Assembly: GCA_900543875.1 (NCBI GenBank)
Contig: UQSV01000002.1
Location: 1 to 58,304 of the forward strand
From: an uncultured Coriobacteriaceae bacterium
Lineage (GTDB): Bacteria > Actinomycetota > Coriobacteriia > Coriobacteriales > Atopobiaceae
Reading direction: 5' to 3'
Length of the DNA: 58,304 nucleotides
A program made the position numbers and the translations under genes. Positions within the stretch are counted from its first letter, which is position 1; every line of letters starts with the position of its first letter. The notes below the pieces were generated by a model, which worked only from the letters and a program-made list of their open reading frames with translations, had not been told where the DNA came from and made no database searches. Of the stretch, positions 27,931 to 35,183 are shown one piece after another.

Positions 27931-29235
27931 ATGCGCGCCAGCGACCTTGAACACGTGCCGTTCTACTCCACCACCTTCGAGGTTGCCGCGGTCGATGGCG
28001 CCGACGCGCTCTGGGGCCTCATCCAGTGCGTCCGCGGCTGGATATGCCGCAAGTGGCCCGAGGTCCCGCGAGACATCGAGCGCTGGAGCAGGTTCAAGGT
28101 GGGCACGCGCGCCGAGCTCGACGTGCCAGGCGTGGCCTTTGAGTCGGCCTTCGTTCAGCGCGAGGACGGCAGCGTGAGCTGGGCGGGCACCATTCGCGAG
28201 ACCTTTCGCGAGGGCGGGTGCGCCCCGCGCGAGTGGCGCACCTCGGTTGGCTTTGCGGCGCGCGAGGGCCTCGCGAGCGGCACCGTCTCCGTCGCCGTCT
28301 CGTACGCTGACTATTCCGGGTTTCTCGGCCCCATCCTAGACGAACCGCAGGCAAGCGTGCCGGGACTCGTGAGGGGCATCGTCGAGTGCGACTGGCTCGA
28401 GGCCACGACGTCGGGGCTGCCCGCGTCGCTGCACGCGATTGGCCTTGGGGCCGGCGACTTTGATGCGTTCTGGCGGTTTGCGAGCAAGCCGGGGCGCACG
28501 ACGCCGGCCGTTCTCGTGAGCCCCAAGTTCGATGGGACCGTGGTGCGCCACGCGCTCGACGTTCGGGCGCTCGCCGCCATGCTGGGCACGAGCGCTCGCG
28601 TCTATTACTCCATTGACCAGGACTTTTGCGCCGAGATGGACGCGGGGCTTCCCAACCTCGACCTGTCGCTGCAGCTCGAGGAGGAGAATCGACAGCTCAC
28701 GGCACAGCTCAGCAGCTCGTGGACGCTGGGGACGAACGGCGGTGCTGGGGCGGGCGAGACCGTTGAGCTACCCAGCTGGCCCAAGACCCCCGAGGCCGTG
28801 GGGCAGCTCATGGTGGATGCGTATCCCGAGAGGCTCGACTTTACCGAACGCGGCTGGAAGTCTCTTCGCAAGGAATGCAAGGCGAGCACCGAGCTGGTCT
28901 GGAACGCCCTGCGCGACCTCGCGTGCGTGGCGCACGGGCTGTACGCGAGCGGCGCGCGCGACATCGAGGGCGAGTTCCACGCGCGGTCGACCTTCGAGTT
29001 TGCGTCCAACGCCGGGATGATGACGCGCAAGGACCCCGGGCTCATGGCCCAGTATCGCGACGTCTACCAGGGTCGCGAGCTCAACTGCGAGGCGCACATC
29101 GGCAAGGGCAATGGCCACAGCAAGGACCGAGGCGACATCCGCGTCTACTTTGCATTCGACCGCACGAGCGGCAAGATCGTCGTCTCGAGCTGCGGCCCGC
29201 ACCTCGACAACTACTCGACCCGCAAGATTCACTAG
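27931..29235 (+). CDS. 434-aa protein of unknown function
   Basis: I do not recognise this gene. It starts 3 nt after the Dxs-like stop, with GAGGG in that gene's tail as ribosome-binding site, so the two are co-transcribed. No signal peptide or membrane segment is seen. Residues ~1-240 are a mixed alpha/beta region. Residues ~247-262 are a short coiled-coil-like stretch (LSLQLEEENRQLTAQL), then a Gly-rich linker. The C-terminal ~90 residues have basic and histidine-rich motifs (CEAHIGKGNGH, DIRVYFAFD, KIVVSSCGPHLDNYST) loosely recalling RelE/HigB-like RNase folds. That similarity is weak and is my inference. Confidence 0.75.
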   Translation: MRASDLEHVPFYSTTFEVAAVDGADALWGLIQCVRGWICRKWPEVPRDIERWSRFKVGTRAELDVPGVAFESAFVQREDGSVSWAGTIRETFREGGCAPREWRTSVGFAAREGLASGTVSVAVSYADYSGFLGPILDEPQASVPGLVRGIVECDWLEATTSGLPASLHAIGLGAGDFDAFWRFASKPGRTTPAVLVSPKFDGTVVRHALDVRALAAMLGTSARVYYSIDQDFCAEMDAGLPNLDLSLQLEEENRQLTAQLSSSWTLGTNGGAGAGETVELPSWPKTPEAVGQLMVDAYPERLDFTERGWKSLRKECKASTELVWNALRDLACVAHGLYASGARDIEGEFHARSTFEFASNAGMMTRKDPGLMAQYRDVYQGRELNCEAHIGKGNGHSKDRGDIRVYFAFDRTSGKIVVSSCGPHLDNYSTRKIH

Positions 29236-29349
29236 GCTGCGGGCTCAAGGCCCATCGGGATCAGAGCGCGTAGACTAGCAACGTCGCGGGTGGGCGGCCA
29301 GGCGGTCGCCCACCCGCGACCATCATGGGAGCACGCACGAGGAGCAGTC

Positions 29350-30273
29350 TTGGAAGTCGTCTTCATCAAGGTCGGGGCGTTCGTCAGCATCATCGTCGCC
29401 GGCTACATCGCCGGCCGCACGGGCAAGCTTGGCCGAGGCACCGGCAACGTCCTGTCGAAGATCGTCTTCAACCTCACCCTCCCCTGTGCGGTCATCCACG
29501 CCTTTGGCGCGGCCGAGTTCACGCCCGACCTCCTCTGGCTCATCCTCGTCTCCCTCGTGTTTAACTTCGTGGCCTACTTTGCGATGCTCGCCCTCACCCC
29601 GCGCAGCGAGCGGGCCAACCGCGTCTTCTACCTCTGCAACATAAGCGGCTACAACCTGGGCTGCTTCGCACTGCCGTTTGTCCAGGCCTTTTTCCCGGCC
29701 TCTCAGGCGGTTGCCGTCTGTCTCTTCGACGCCGGCAACTCGCTCATGATGAGCGGCGGAACCTATGCCCTCACCAGCGTCATCGCCGGCGAGGAGAAGC
29801 CCGAGCACCCCATGCGCCTCGTGGCCAAGCGCCTCTTCTCCTCCGTCACCATCGACGCCTACCTCGTGCTGGTGGCGCTGGCCCTGCTGGGCATCCCCGT
29901 TCCCGGCGCGATCGTGCAGTTCACCGAGCCCATGGCGAACGCCAACGCGTTTCTCGCGATGTTCATGCTTGGCCTCGTGACCAACCTGCACGTCGACGCC
30001 CAGAAGGTTGGCAGGCTCGTTCGCCTGCTTGGCGCCCGCTTGGTCTGCAACGTTGCCTTTACGGTAACCACGCTGGCGTTTTTGCCGTTTGCCTCCGCCG
30101 TGAAAATCATCGTCTGCATGGCGATCTGGGCACCCATTGGCGCCATGGGGCCCGTCTTCACGATGTGGTGCCAGGGCGACCACGGCCTGGCGGGGTTTGC
30201 CAACGCTATCAGCGTGATCGTCGCGGTGGTCGTGATGACGGGAATCGTAATCGCCAGCGGCGTGATGGGATAG
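29350..30273 (+). CDS. AEC (auxin efflux carrier) family permease
   Basis: A 307-aa membrane protein. I chose TTG at 29350, 5 nt after GAGGAG; no closer ATG fits. About ten hydrophobic segments are seen. Family features are GRTGKLGRGTGNVLSKIVFNLTLPCAV in the first third, NISGYNLGCFALPFVQAFF (the Asn-Gly-Asn-like crossover of the fold), and a C-terminal half repeating it (GMFMLGLVTNLH-type segment). Bacterial members export or exchange organic acids such as malate. The substrate here is unknown and no neighbour points to it. Confidence 0.8.
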   Translation: MEVVFIKVGAFVSIIVAGYIAGRTGKLGRGTGNVLSKIVFNLTLPCAVIHAFGAAEFTPDLLWLILVSLVFNFVAYFAMLALTPRSERANRVFYLCNISGYNLGCFALPFVQAFFPASQAVAVCLFDAGNSLMMSGGTYALTSVIAGEEKPEHPMRLVAKRLFSSVTIDAYLVLVALALLGIPVPGAIVQFTEPMANANAFLAMFMLGLVTNLHVDAQKVGRLVRLLGARLVCNVAFTVTTLAFLPFASAVKIIVCMAIWAPIGAMGPVFTMWCQGDHGLAGFANAISVIVAVVVMTGIVIASGVMG

Positions 30274-30340
30274 GCGCAGGGCCACGTGGGGCGGTACCTG
30301 CTGCGCGAACGGGCTCGCGGTCATCCGCGCAGCAAGCCGA

Positions 30341-30563
30341 ATGGCCATAGGCTACGCAGCCAGGCTCGCAGCCGGCCAGATGGCCATGGGCTACGCAGCC
30401 AAACTCTCACGGGCCACGCATGCAAGCATCAGCTTGCTGCGCAATCGAGTTAACAATCTCCCCGCCCAGCTTGCCTGCAGACAGTTGGCCCCAATGGCAC
30501 CGTCACAGCCACCCCGAACAGTCGACCGGCCCCAATGGCACCGTCACGGCCATCCCGAGCAGT
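30341..30563. repeat. two pairs of short direct repeats
   Basis: Pair 1 (30341 and 30380) shares ATGGCCATRGGCTACGCAGC; pair 2 (30487 and 30528) shares GGCCCCAATGGCACCGTCAC, continuing with few changes. A small open frame from 30341 reflects the first pair and has no ribosome-binding site. No gene is supported between 30274 and 31148. Confidence 0.55.
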
Positions 30564-30576
30564 TCGTGCTGACGAA

Positions 30577-30776
30577 ACTGTCAGTGTAAACGGTTACACG
30601 TGCGACGGCGGCTAATTAGCAGACAGGCCGTGCAAGTCCCAGAGCCCTCCGCGGTCCTGTCGAGCCACATTCGAAGCACCAGCAACCGTCATTTTGTACG
30701 AATCTCGGACTAAATGGCGGTCGATACGGTCCCAAGCGCTGCATCGACCGCACGTGTAACCGGTTTCACTGACAGT
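30577..30776. repeat. 200-bp inverted-repeat element, copy 1
   Basis: Ends are ACTGTCAGTGTAAACGGTTA (left) and CGGTTTCACTGACAGT (right), about 30 bp of terminal inverted repeat. The centre contains TTTTGTACGA-N2-TCGGACTAAA and, nearer the left arm, GCTAATTAGCAGACAGGCC. The same layout and length are seen at 30809 and 32011. Confidence 0.85.
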
Positions 30777-30808
30777 CCGGAGCGCACAAACATGTTCGGA
30801 TGGACCAA

Positions 30809-31008
30809 ACTGTCAGTGAAACCGGCTTCCGGTGCACCGCCCCCGATTTAGCGGACAGCCCAAACGCTCACGCACACCTTTAGGGGACAGCCTAGAAGGC
30901 CCCAGCGGTCCTATGCGCCCCCATTTAGTACGACTTCCGTACTAAATGGGGGGCCAGCCACCTCCTGGCGCCCCACCCGCTGCACCAGAAACCGGTTACA
31001 GTGACAAA
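30809..31008. repeat. 200-bp inverted-repeat element, copy 2
   Basis: The left arm is ACTGTCAGTGAAACCGGCTT followed by CCGGTGCACCGCC; the right arm is CTGCACCAGAAACCGGTTAC then AGTGACAAA. Central palindrome CATTTAGTACGACTTCCGTA then CTAAATG. TTTAGCGGACAGCCC lies after the left arm. It is only 32 bp from copy 1, and the SDR gene begins 140 bp further on. Confidence 0.85.
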
Positions 31009-31148
31009 TCCAGACACACGAATCCCTCGGAACCCATAAGGCGCTCGTTCAAGCCCGTGAACCCACCGTTCACGCATCAATTGCTAACTCATATCGCCCC
31101 GCTAGACATAACGAGACCGTTGCGTTCAATCAGCGAAAGGGGCATGAC

Positions 31149-31898
31149 ATGTGTGGCATCAACGGCAAGACAGCTGTGATCACGGGCGGTACCTCGGGCA
31201 TTGGCCTGGCCACCGCCAAGGCATTCCTCAAAAAGGGCGCCAAGGTCGTCATCGCCGGCCGCAACGCCCAGCGTGGCGCCGACGCCGAGGCCCAGCTCAA
31301 GCGGGTAGCACCCGACGTCGTCTTCCGCCAGACCGACACCATCGATGAGGACGACGTCAAGGCGCTCATCAACTTCGCGGTCGAGACCTTTGGCTCGGTC
31401 GATATCATGTTCAACAACGCCGGCATCGGCGGCATGGCGCCCATCGACCAGATGAGTGGCGAGGAGTTCCGCAAGCTCATCGACATCAACCTCACGGGCG
31501 TGTTCTACGGCATCAAGTACGCGGCGCTGCAGATGGAGAAGCAGGGCAACGGCGGCGCCATCGTGAGCACCTCGTCCATCGAGGGCTGTGTGGGCGACCC
31601 GATGGTGCCGCACTACAACGCGGCCAAGGGCGGCGTCAACCTGCTCACGAAGTCGAGTGCGCTGGCACTCGCCAAGTACGGCATCCGCGTTAACACCGTG
31701 AACCCCGGCTACATCAAGACGGGCATGGTCAACGAGGCCACCATGGGCAAGGAGGGCATTGAGCACCTCAAGAGCCTGCACCCGCTGGGACGCCTCGGCC
31801 GCTCCGAGGAGATTGCCCACGGCGTCGTCTTCCTGGTTGAGAACGAGTTCACCACGGGTCACAACCTCTACATCGACGGCGGCTACACCGCGCAGTAG
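31149..31898 (+). CDS. short-chain dehydrogenase/reductase
   Basis: A 249-aa classical SDR. ATG at 31149 with AAAGGGG upstream. Cofactor motif TGGTSGIG (residues ~13-20), NNAG (~88-91), catalytic Ser in STSSIEG (~138-144), and Y-x3-K in HYNAAKGG (~154-161). AGRNAQR after beta-2 has Arg where NADP-preferring enzymes often do. C-terminus LYIDGGYTAQ is typical. The substrate is unknown; gut Coriobacteriia have steroid and bile-acid SDRs of this form, but nothing here proves it. It stands alone, bracketed by members of the 200-bp repeat family. Confidence 0.88.
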   Translation: MCGINGKTAVITGGTSGIGLATAKAFLKKGAKVVIAGRNAQRGADAEAQLKRVAPDVVFRQTDTIDEDDVKALINFAVETFGSVDIMFNNAGIGGMAPIDQMSGEEFRKLIDINLTGVFYGIKYAALQMEKQGNGGAIVSTSSIEGCVGDPMVPHYNAAKGGVNLLTKSSALALAKYGIRVNTVNPGYIKTGMVNEATMGKEGIEHLKSLHPLGRLGRSEEIAHGVVFLVENEFTTGHNLYIDGGYTAQ

Positions 31899-31921
31899 GA
31901 GCCAAGCGCATCAAGTACGAT

Positions 31922-31957
31922 GGGGCGTTGCGAGCTCAGCTCGCAACGCCCCACTCT
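31922..31957 (+). terminator. intrinsic terminator of the SDR gene
   Basis: A perfect 14-bp stem (31922-31935 with 31939-31952), 3-nt loop, then ACTCTATTCT. It lies 23 bp past the SDR stop. Confidence 0.8.
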
Positions 31958-32010
31958 ATTCTCACCCACATCGAGTAAGACGCGCATGAGAGGCAGCTCG
32001 CCACGGCAGA

Positions 32011-32209
32011 AGTGTCAGTGTAAACGTTTTCCGGTGCAGCGCCCTTCAATTAGCGGATAGCACAGACGGCCCATTCTGCTTTCAGCGGGTGCAACTGAAC
32101 CCATCGCACCCCCGTTTGGTACGAAATTCGTACCAAACGGGGGTGCACTTTGCTTCTTGCGCTGCATCTACTGCACCGGAAATCGTTTACATTGACAGAT
32201 TTGAGCCAG
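32011..32209. repeat. ~199-bp inverted-repeat element, copy 3
   Basis: The left arm is GTGTCAGTGTAAACGTTTTC then CGGTGCAGCGCC; the right arm is CTGCACCGGAAATCGTTTAC then ATTGACAGA. The central palindrome GTTTGGTACGAAATTCGTAC continues CAAAC: both flanks have changed relative to copy 2 (A-T to G-C pairs) so that pairing is kept. AATTAGCGGATAGCACAGACGG follows the left arm. Confidence 0.85.
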
Positions 32210-32256
32210 CAAACCCAGCGAGCACTTTGCAGCGCTATCCAGAATGCGGCCGCACC

Positions 32257-32748
32257 TTATCCCAACACGCACTTCACAAACTCATCGCCCGCAAAGACCT
32301 CCTCGCCTGGCTCTACAAGCAAATCGACGCAGGTCATGTCCGCAGAGTTCGTCACGGCAAGCACCACGCAATCGGGATGGCCCGCCGCGGCCACGCGCTC
32401 GCGATCAAAGCGCACAAGGGGCTGACCGGCCTCGACATGGTCGCCCTGGGAAACAAGCAGTTCAAAGCCCTCGCCACGCATCTCAACGGTGTCGATGCCC
32501 ACATGGACGAGGAGCTCGACGCCGTCATCGGCGGCGATGCCAAAGGCATGAGGCATGGCCGCGCTCACCGTGCCGGCGGCCGGCGCATACGCAACATCCT
32601 CGTCGGGCCAAACGGCACAGCCCGCTCCAAGCATACCGGCGGAAAACACAGGGTCAGGCACGTCGCCCATCGCCGCAACGCGCCCGGAGACCGGTGCGCG
32701 CAGCACAACGACGCTTCCTTGTTCTCGTAGCGTATCCAGCGTAACCAT
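32257..32748 (-). CDS. PTS EIIA component, glucose type (stand-alone)
   Basis: A 163-aa cytosolic domain protein. Glucose-family EIIA features are PVSGRVAAMGDVPDPVFSAGMLGAGCAVWP at the start, YAPAAGTVSAAMPHAFGI, and the phosphorylation-site segment ELLVHVGIDTVEM (His near residue 83). The second family histidine is in PHAFGI. It accepts phosphate from HPr and passes it to a glucose-, GlcNAc- or sucrose-type EIIB, and may regulate other proteins as Crr does. No EIIB/EIIC lies in the window, so its partner is elsewhere. GGGGAG precedes the ATG by only 2 nt. Confidence 0.9.
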   Translation of the reverse strand: MVTLDTLREQGSVVVLRAPVSGRVAAMGDVPDPVFSAGMLGAGCAVWPDEDVAYAPAAGTVSAAMPHAFGIAADDGVELLVHVGIDTVEMRGEGFELLVSQGDHVEAGQPLVRFDRERVAAAGHPDCVVLAVTNSADMTCVDLLVEPGEEVFAGDEFVKCVLG

Positions 32749-32786
32749 ATCTCCCCAATCAAACAGGCTCTCAGGAAAGCGTACAG

Positions 32787-32819
32787 CAAAAAGGGGCCGC
32801 TCCGAAAAGGAGCAGCCCC
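32787..32819 (-). terminator. intrinsic terminator of the minus-strand SDR gene
   Basis: GGGGCTGCTCC-TTTTC-GGAGCGGCCCC on the minus strand followed by TTTTTGC. It separates the SDR (32845-33624) from the EIIA gene, so the EIIA gene needs its own promoter in a gap of under 100 bp or partial read-through. Confidence 0.88.
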
Positions 32820-32844
32820 ACAGCCATGCTTATAAAACCAGCGA

Positions 32845-33624
32845 CTACCCCGTGACGATTGAATCGAGGTGCAGCGGCATGCCCGTCGTGTGCGCAGAGA
32901 CCTCGCTGGCCAGGTAGAGGGCCGCGAAGGCAACCTCCTCGGGCTGGCAGTAGCGCTTGTCGAGCGCGGTGCCGGCAAAGATCTTCTCGGCCTCCTCGTG
33001 GCTCATCGTGTCGCCAAACGTGTCGAACTCGATGCGGCGCATCATGTCGGTGTCGACCGGGCCCGGGCAGATGTAGTTGACGTGCACGCCCGCGGCGCCC
33101 ACCTCGTTGGCCACGCACTTGGTGAGGCCGGCCACCGCATACTTGCTCGAGCAATAGGTGCTCATCGTCGCGGCCGGGGTGTAGGAACCGGCCGAGGCAA
33201 TGACCACGATCGAGCCCGACTGCTGCTTGAGCATGTAGGGCACGGCGTACTTCATGACATACATCGGGCTAAAGACGTTGAGCGCGTAGACCTTGTTGAC
33301 CTCGTCCATGTCAACGTCCTGGATGGGCACGCACTTGCCCTCGTAGCCGGCGTTGGGAATGGCGACGTCAACGGTGCCAAAGTACTCGGCCGCGCCCTCG
33401 ACAAAGGCCTTGACCTGGTCTTCCTTAGTGGCGTTGACCACAAATCCCTTCACGTGGTCCTCGTCGAGGCCCAGCGTGGGGATAAGAGCGTCGAGCTTCT
33501 CCTGGCGCGTGGACGAGATGGCGAGCTTGGCGCCCTCGGCCGCAAACGCGCGGGTGATGGCCGAGCCAATGCCGCCCGTGGCGCCGGTGATGAGAACGAC
33601 CTTGTCCTTGAGCTTCAGATCCAT
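32845..33624 (-). CDS. short-chain dehydrogenase/reductase (second)
   Basis: A 259-aa classical SDR, MDLKLKDKVVLITGATGGIG. Cofactor motif TGATGGIG (~13-20), PNAG in place of NNAG (~90-93), catalytic Ser in ASAGSYTP, Y-x3-K in TYCSSKYAVAG. It ends PLHLDSIVTG. It is not a close copy of the SDR at 31149. Promoter region 33625-33810 is shared with the divergent alpha/beta hydrolase and contains a palindromic operator, suggesting common control. The substrate is not known. Confidence 0.88.
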   Translation of the reverse strand: MDLKLKDKVVLITGATGGIGSAITRAFAAEGAKLAISSTRQEKLDALIPTLGLDEDHVKGFVVNATKEDQVKAFVEGAAEYFGTVDVAIPNAGYEGKCVPIQDVDMDEVNKVYALNVFSPMYVMKYAVPYMLKQQSGSIVVIASAGSYTPAATMSTYCSSKYAVAGLTKCVANEVGAAGVHVNYICPGPVDTDMMRRIEFDTFGDTMSHEEAEKIFAGTALDKRYCQPEEVAFAALYLASEVSAHTTGMPLHLDSIVTG

Positions 33625-33745
33625 GTTTCCCCCTCCATGGGTTGCGCCCGCAGCCGCGCCCCCGCGCCTTCGGGCCTGCCTCGCGCTCGATGGCGCGCAT
33701 CATTGTTTTAACCATTTCTTCAGTCCTTAATATCAGAAGTTGAAG

Positions 33746-33769
33746 CGTTATCGATAAATGATGATAACG
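33746..33769. promoter_or_regulatory. operator-like palindrome CGTTATC-N10-GATAACG
   Basis: A perfect 7-bp inverted repeat in the divergent promoter between the SDR (minus) and the alpha/beta hydrolase (plus), 42 bp before the hydrolase start. Inside it TATCGATA gives a second small palindrome. The size and A+T richness suit a TetR- or MerR-type site; I do not know the regulator. Confidence 0.65.
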
Positions 33770-33810
33770 AGTAGCATGAGTGGCAGAAGAGGCGCAACCA
33801 AGGAGGGGCC

Positions 33811-34758
33811 GTGCACGTCGTCGAGCACGTGATCGAGTCCGAGAAGGGTCGCATCGTGGGTGACCTCGCCCTGCCAGACTTCGCGGCCGAGACGGGCGGA
33901 ACGGCAGCGTCGGCATTGGCCGAGAAGAGCGGGGTGGCGGATGCGGCGACCCACGGCATGGCCGAGACGGGCGGCGATGCGCTCGATGCGGGGGCGCGCG
34001 CGAATGCGCCCGTTCAGTTCGCGGCCGAGACGAGCGGGGCGCCGGCCCCGGCCGCACCATCAACCAACAACTCGCTGGCAGACGCCCCGCTCCCCCTCGT
34101 AATCTTCTCGCATGGGTTCAACTCGAGCGGCAGCCGCGGCCTTCGCTTTGCCGAGGCCGTCACGCGGGCCGGCTTTGCCCTCTACGGATTCGACTTTCGC
34201 GGCGGCGCCATCGAGAGCCGCAGCGAGGGCAACCCGCTTGAGATGTCGATCGAGACCGAATGCGCGGACCTCGCCGAGGTCGTAGGCACCATGGCAGCAG
34301 ATTCGCGCTTCGACGAACGCAACGTCTTCCTGTTTGGGGCAAGCTTCGGCGACCTCGTGTCCGCCCTCGTGGCGGCGCGGATGCCCGAGAAAATCCGCGG
34401 CCTGGTGCTCCACTACCCGGGCTTTTGCATCGCGGACGTGGTGCACGCGGACTTTGCCACGCCCGGCGACGTGCCCGAGACGTTCTACTCGCTCAGCATG
34501 GACGTGGGCCGCGTGTTTGCGCTGGACGCCTGGAACCTCGACCCCTATGCGGAGATTGGTGTCTACGGGCGACCCGTGCTCATCACCCACGGCACGGCAG
34601 ACGAGCTGGTAGACCCACGCTACTCGCAGAGGGCGGCCGCGGTCTACGACCACGCTGATCTGCACCTCATCGACGGTGCCGGCCATGGCTTCCACGGTGC
34701 CGTGCTCAAGGAGGCCACCGGCTACCTGGTCAGCTACCTCGCGAGGGAGAGGGCATAG
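33811..34758 (+). CDS. alpha/beta hydrolase with low-complexity insert
   Basis: A 315-aa protein. GTG at 33811 is preceded by GGAGG. The hydrolase core runs from ~residue 93 (LPLVIFSHGFNSSG, oxyanion region) with the nucleophile elbow FGASFGDL (Ser ~182), acid in HGTADELVD (~270) and His in GAGHGFHG (~294). Length and motifs suit the X-Pro/acyl-peptidase-like or esterase hydrolases of the S9 group. A ~65-residue Ala/Glu/Gly insert (residues ~24-90), with the repeats FAAETGG, MAETGG and FAAETSG, separates the first strand from the rest. The usual GxSxG reads GASFG, so the site is intact. Confidence 0.82.
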   Translation: MHVVEHVIESEKGRIVGDLALPDFAAETGGTAASALAEKSGVADAATHGMAETGGDALDAGARANAPVQFAAETSGAPAPAAPSTNNSLADAPLPLVIFSHGFNSSGSRGLRFAEAVTRAGFALYGFDFRGGAIESRSEGNPLEMSIETECADLAEVVGTMAADSRFDERNVFLFGASFGDLVSALVAARMPEKIRGLVLHYPGFCIADVVHADFATPGDVPETFYSLSMDVGRVFALDAWNLDPYAEIGVYGRPVLITHGTADELVDPRYSQRAAAVYDHADLHLIDGAGHGFHGAVLKEATGYLVSYLARERA

Positions 34759-34921
34759 GAAGCCTAGCGGGAGCCAGGCTTTCGCATCTCGCAGCGCCCG
34801 GCATGGCTCGCGCACCACCATGCCGGGGTGGGCGTCTCTGGCGCGCTTTCGCTCCGCAGCCTTCGCGCGCCCAGCCCAAACAGATATCGCCGGCGCCTCT
34901 CACTGCCTTCGCGCGCCGCCC

Positions 34922-35137
34922 TTAGTGCTTGAACAACTTGGCCATGAGGTCGGCGTTGAGCTTGAGACGCGCGGCCTTCTCGGCATCGTCCTTGGCCCAG
35001 GCGCCGGGCATGCCGCGCAGCACGTCGCCCTTGCCGCAGCCCGCCGGCAGCTCGGCCAGCGGCACGTCCATGAAGCGTGTGCCGTCGACCTCGAGCACCG
35101 CGATGTTGCCCTCGATGCGGTCGATGATTGCCTGCAT
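34922..35137 (-). CDS. DUF3006 family small protein
   Basis: A 71-aa protein starting MQAIIDRIEGNIAVLEVDG, the DUF3006 pattern of a small beta-barrel. ATG at 35137 is preceded by GAGGAG at 5 nt. Homologs in Firmicutes and Actinobacteria are usually paired with a ComEC-like MBL hydrolase, as here: the MBL gene lies 46 bp upstream on the same strand. The molecular role is unknown. Confidence 0.8.
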   Translation of the reverse strand: MQAIIDRIEGNIAVLEVDGTRFMDVPLAELPAGCGKGDVLRGMPGAWAKDDAEKAARLKLNADLMAKLFKH

Positions 35138-35183
35138 GTCTCCTCCTCGCTTCTCGCGCACCACGTCGGCGCCCACAGGCACC

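Noticed and set aside
30341..30589. An 82-codon frame starting MAIGYAARLAAGQ
   Set aside because: It is created by a short direct repeat, has no ribosome-binding site and runs into a 200-bp repeat element.
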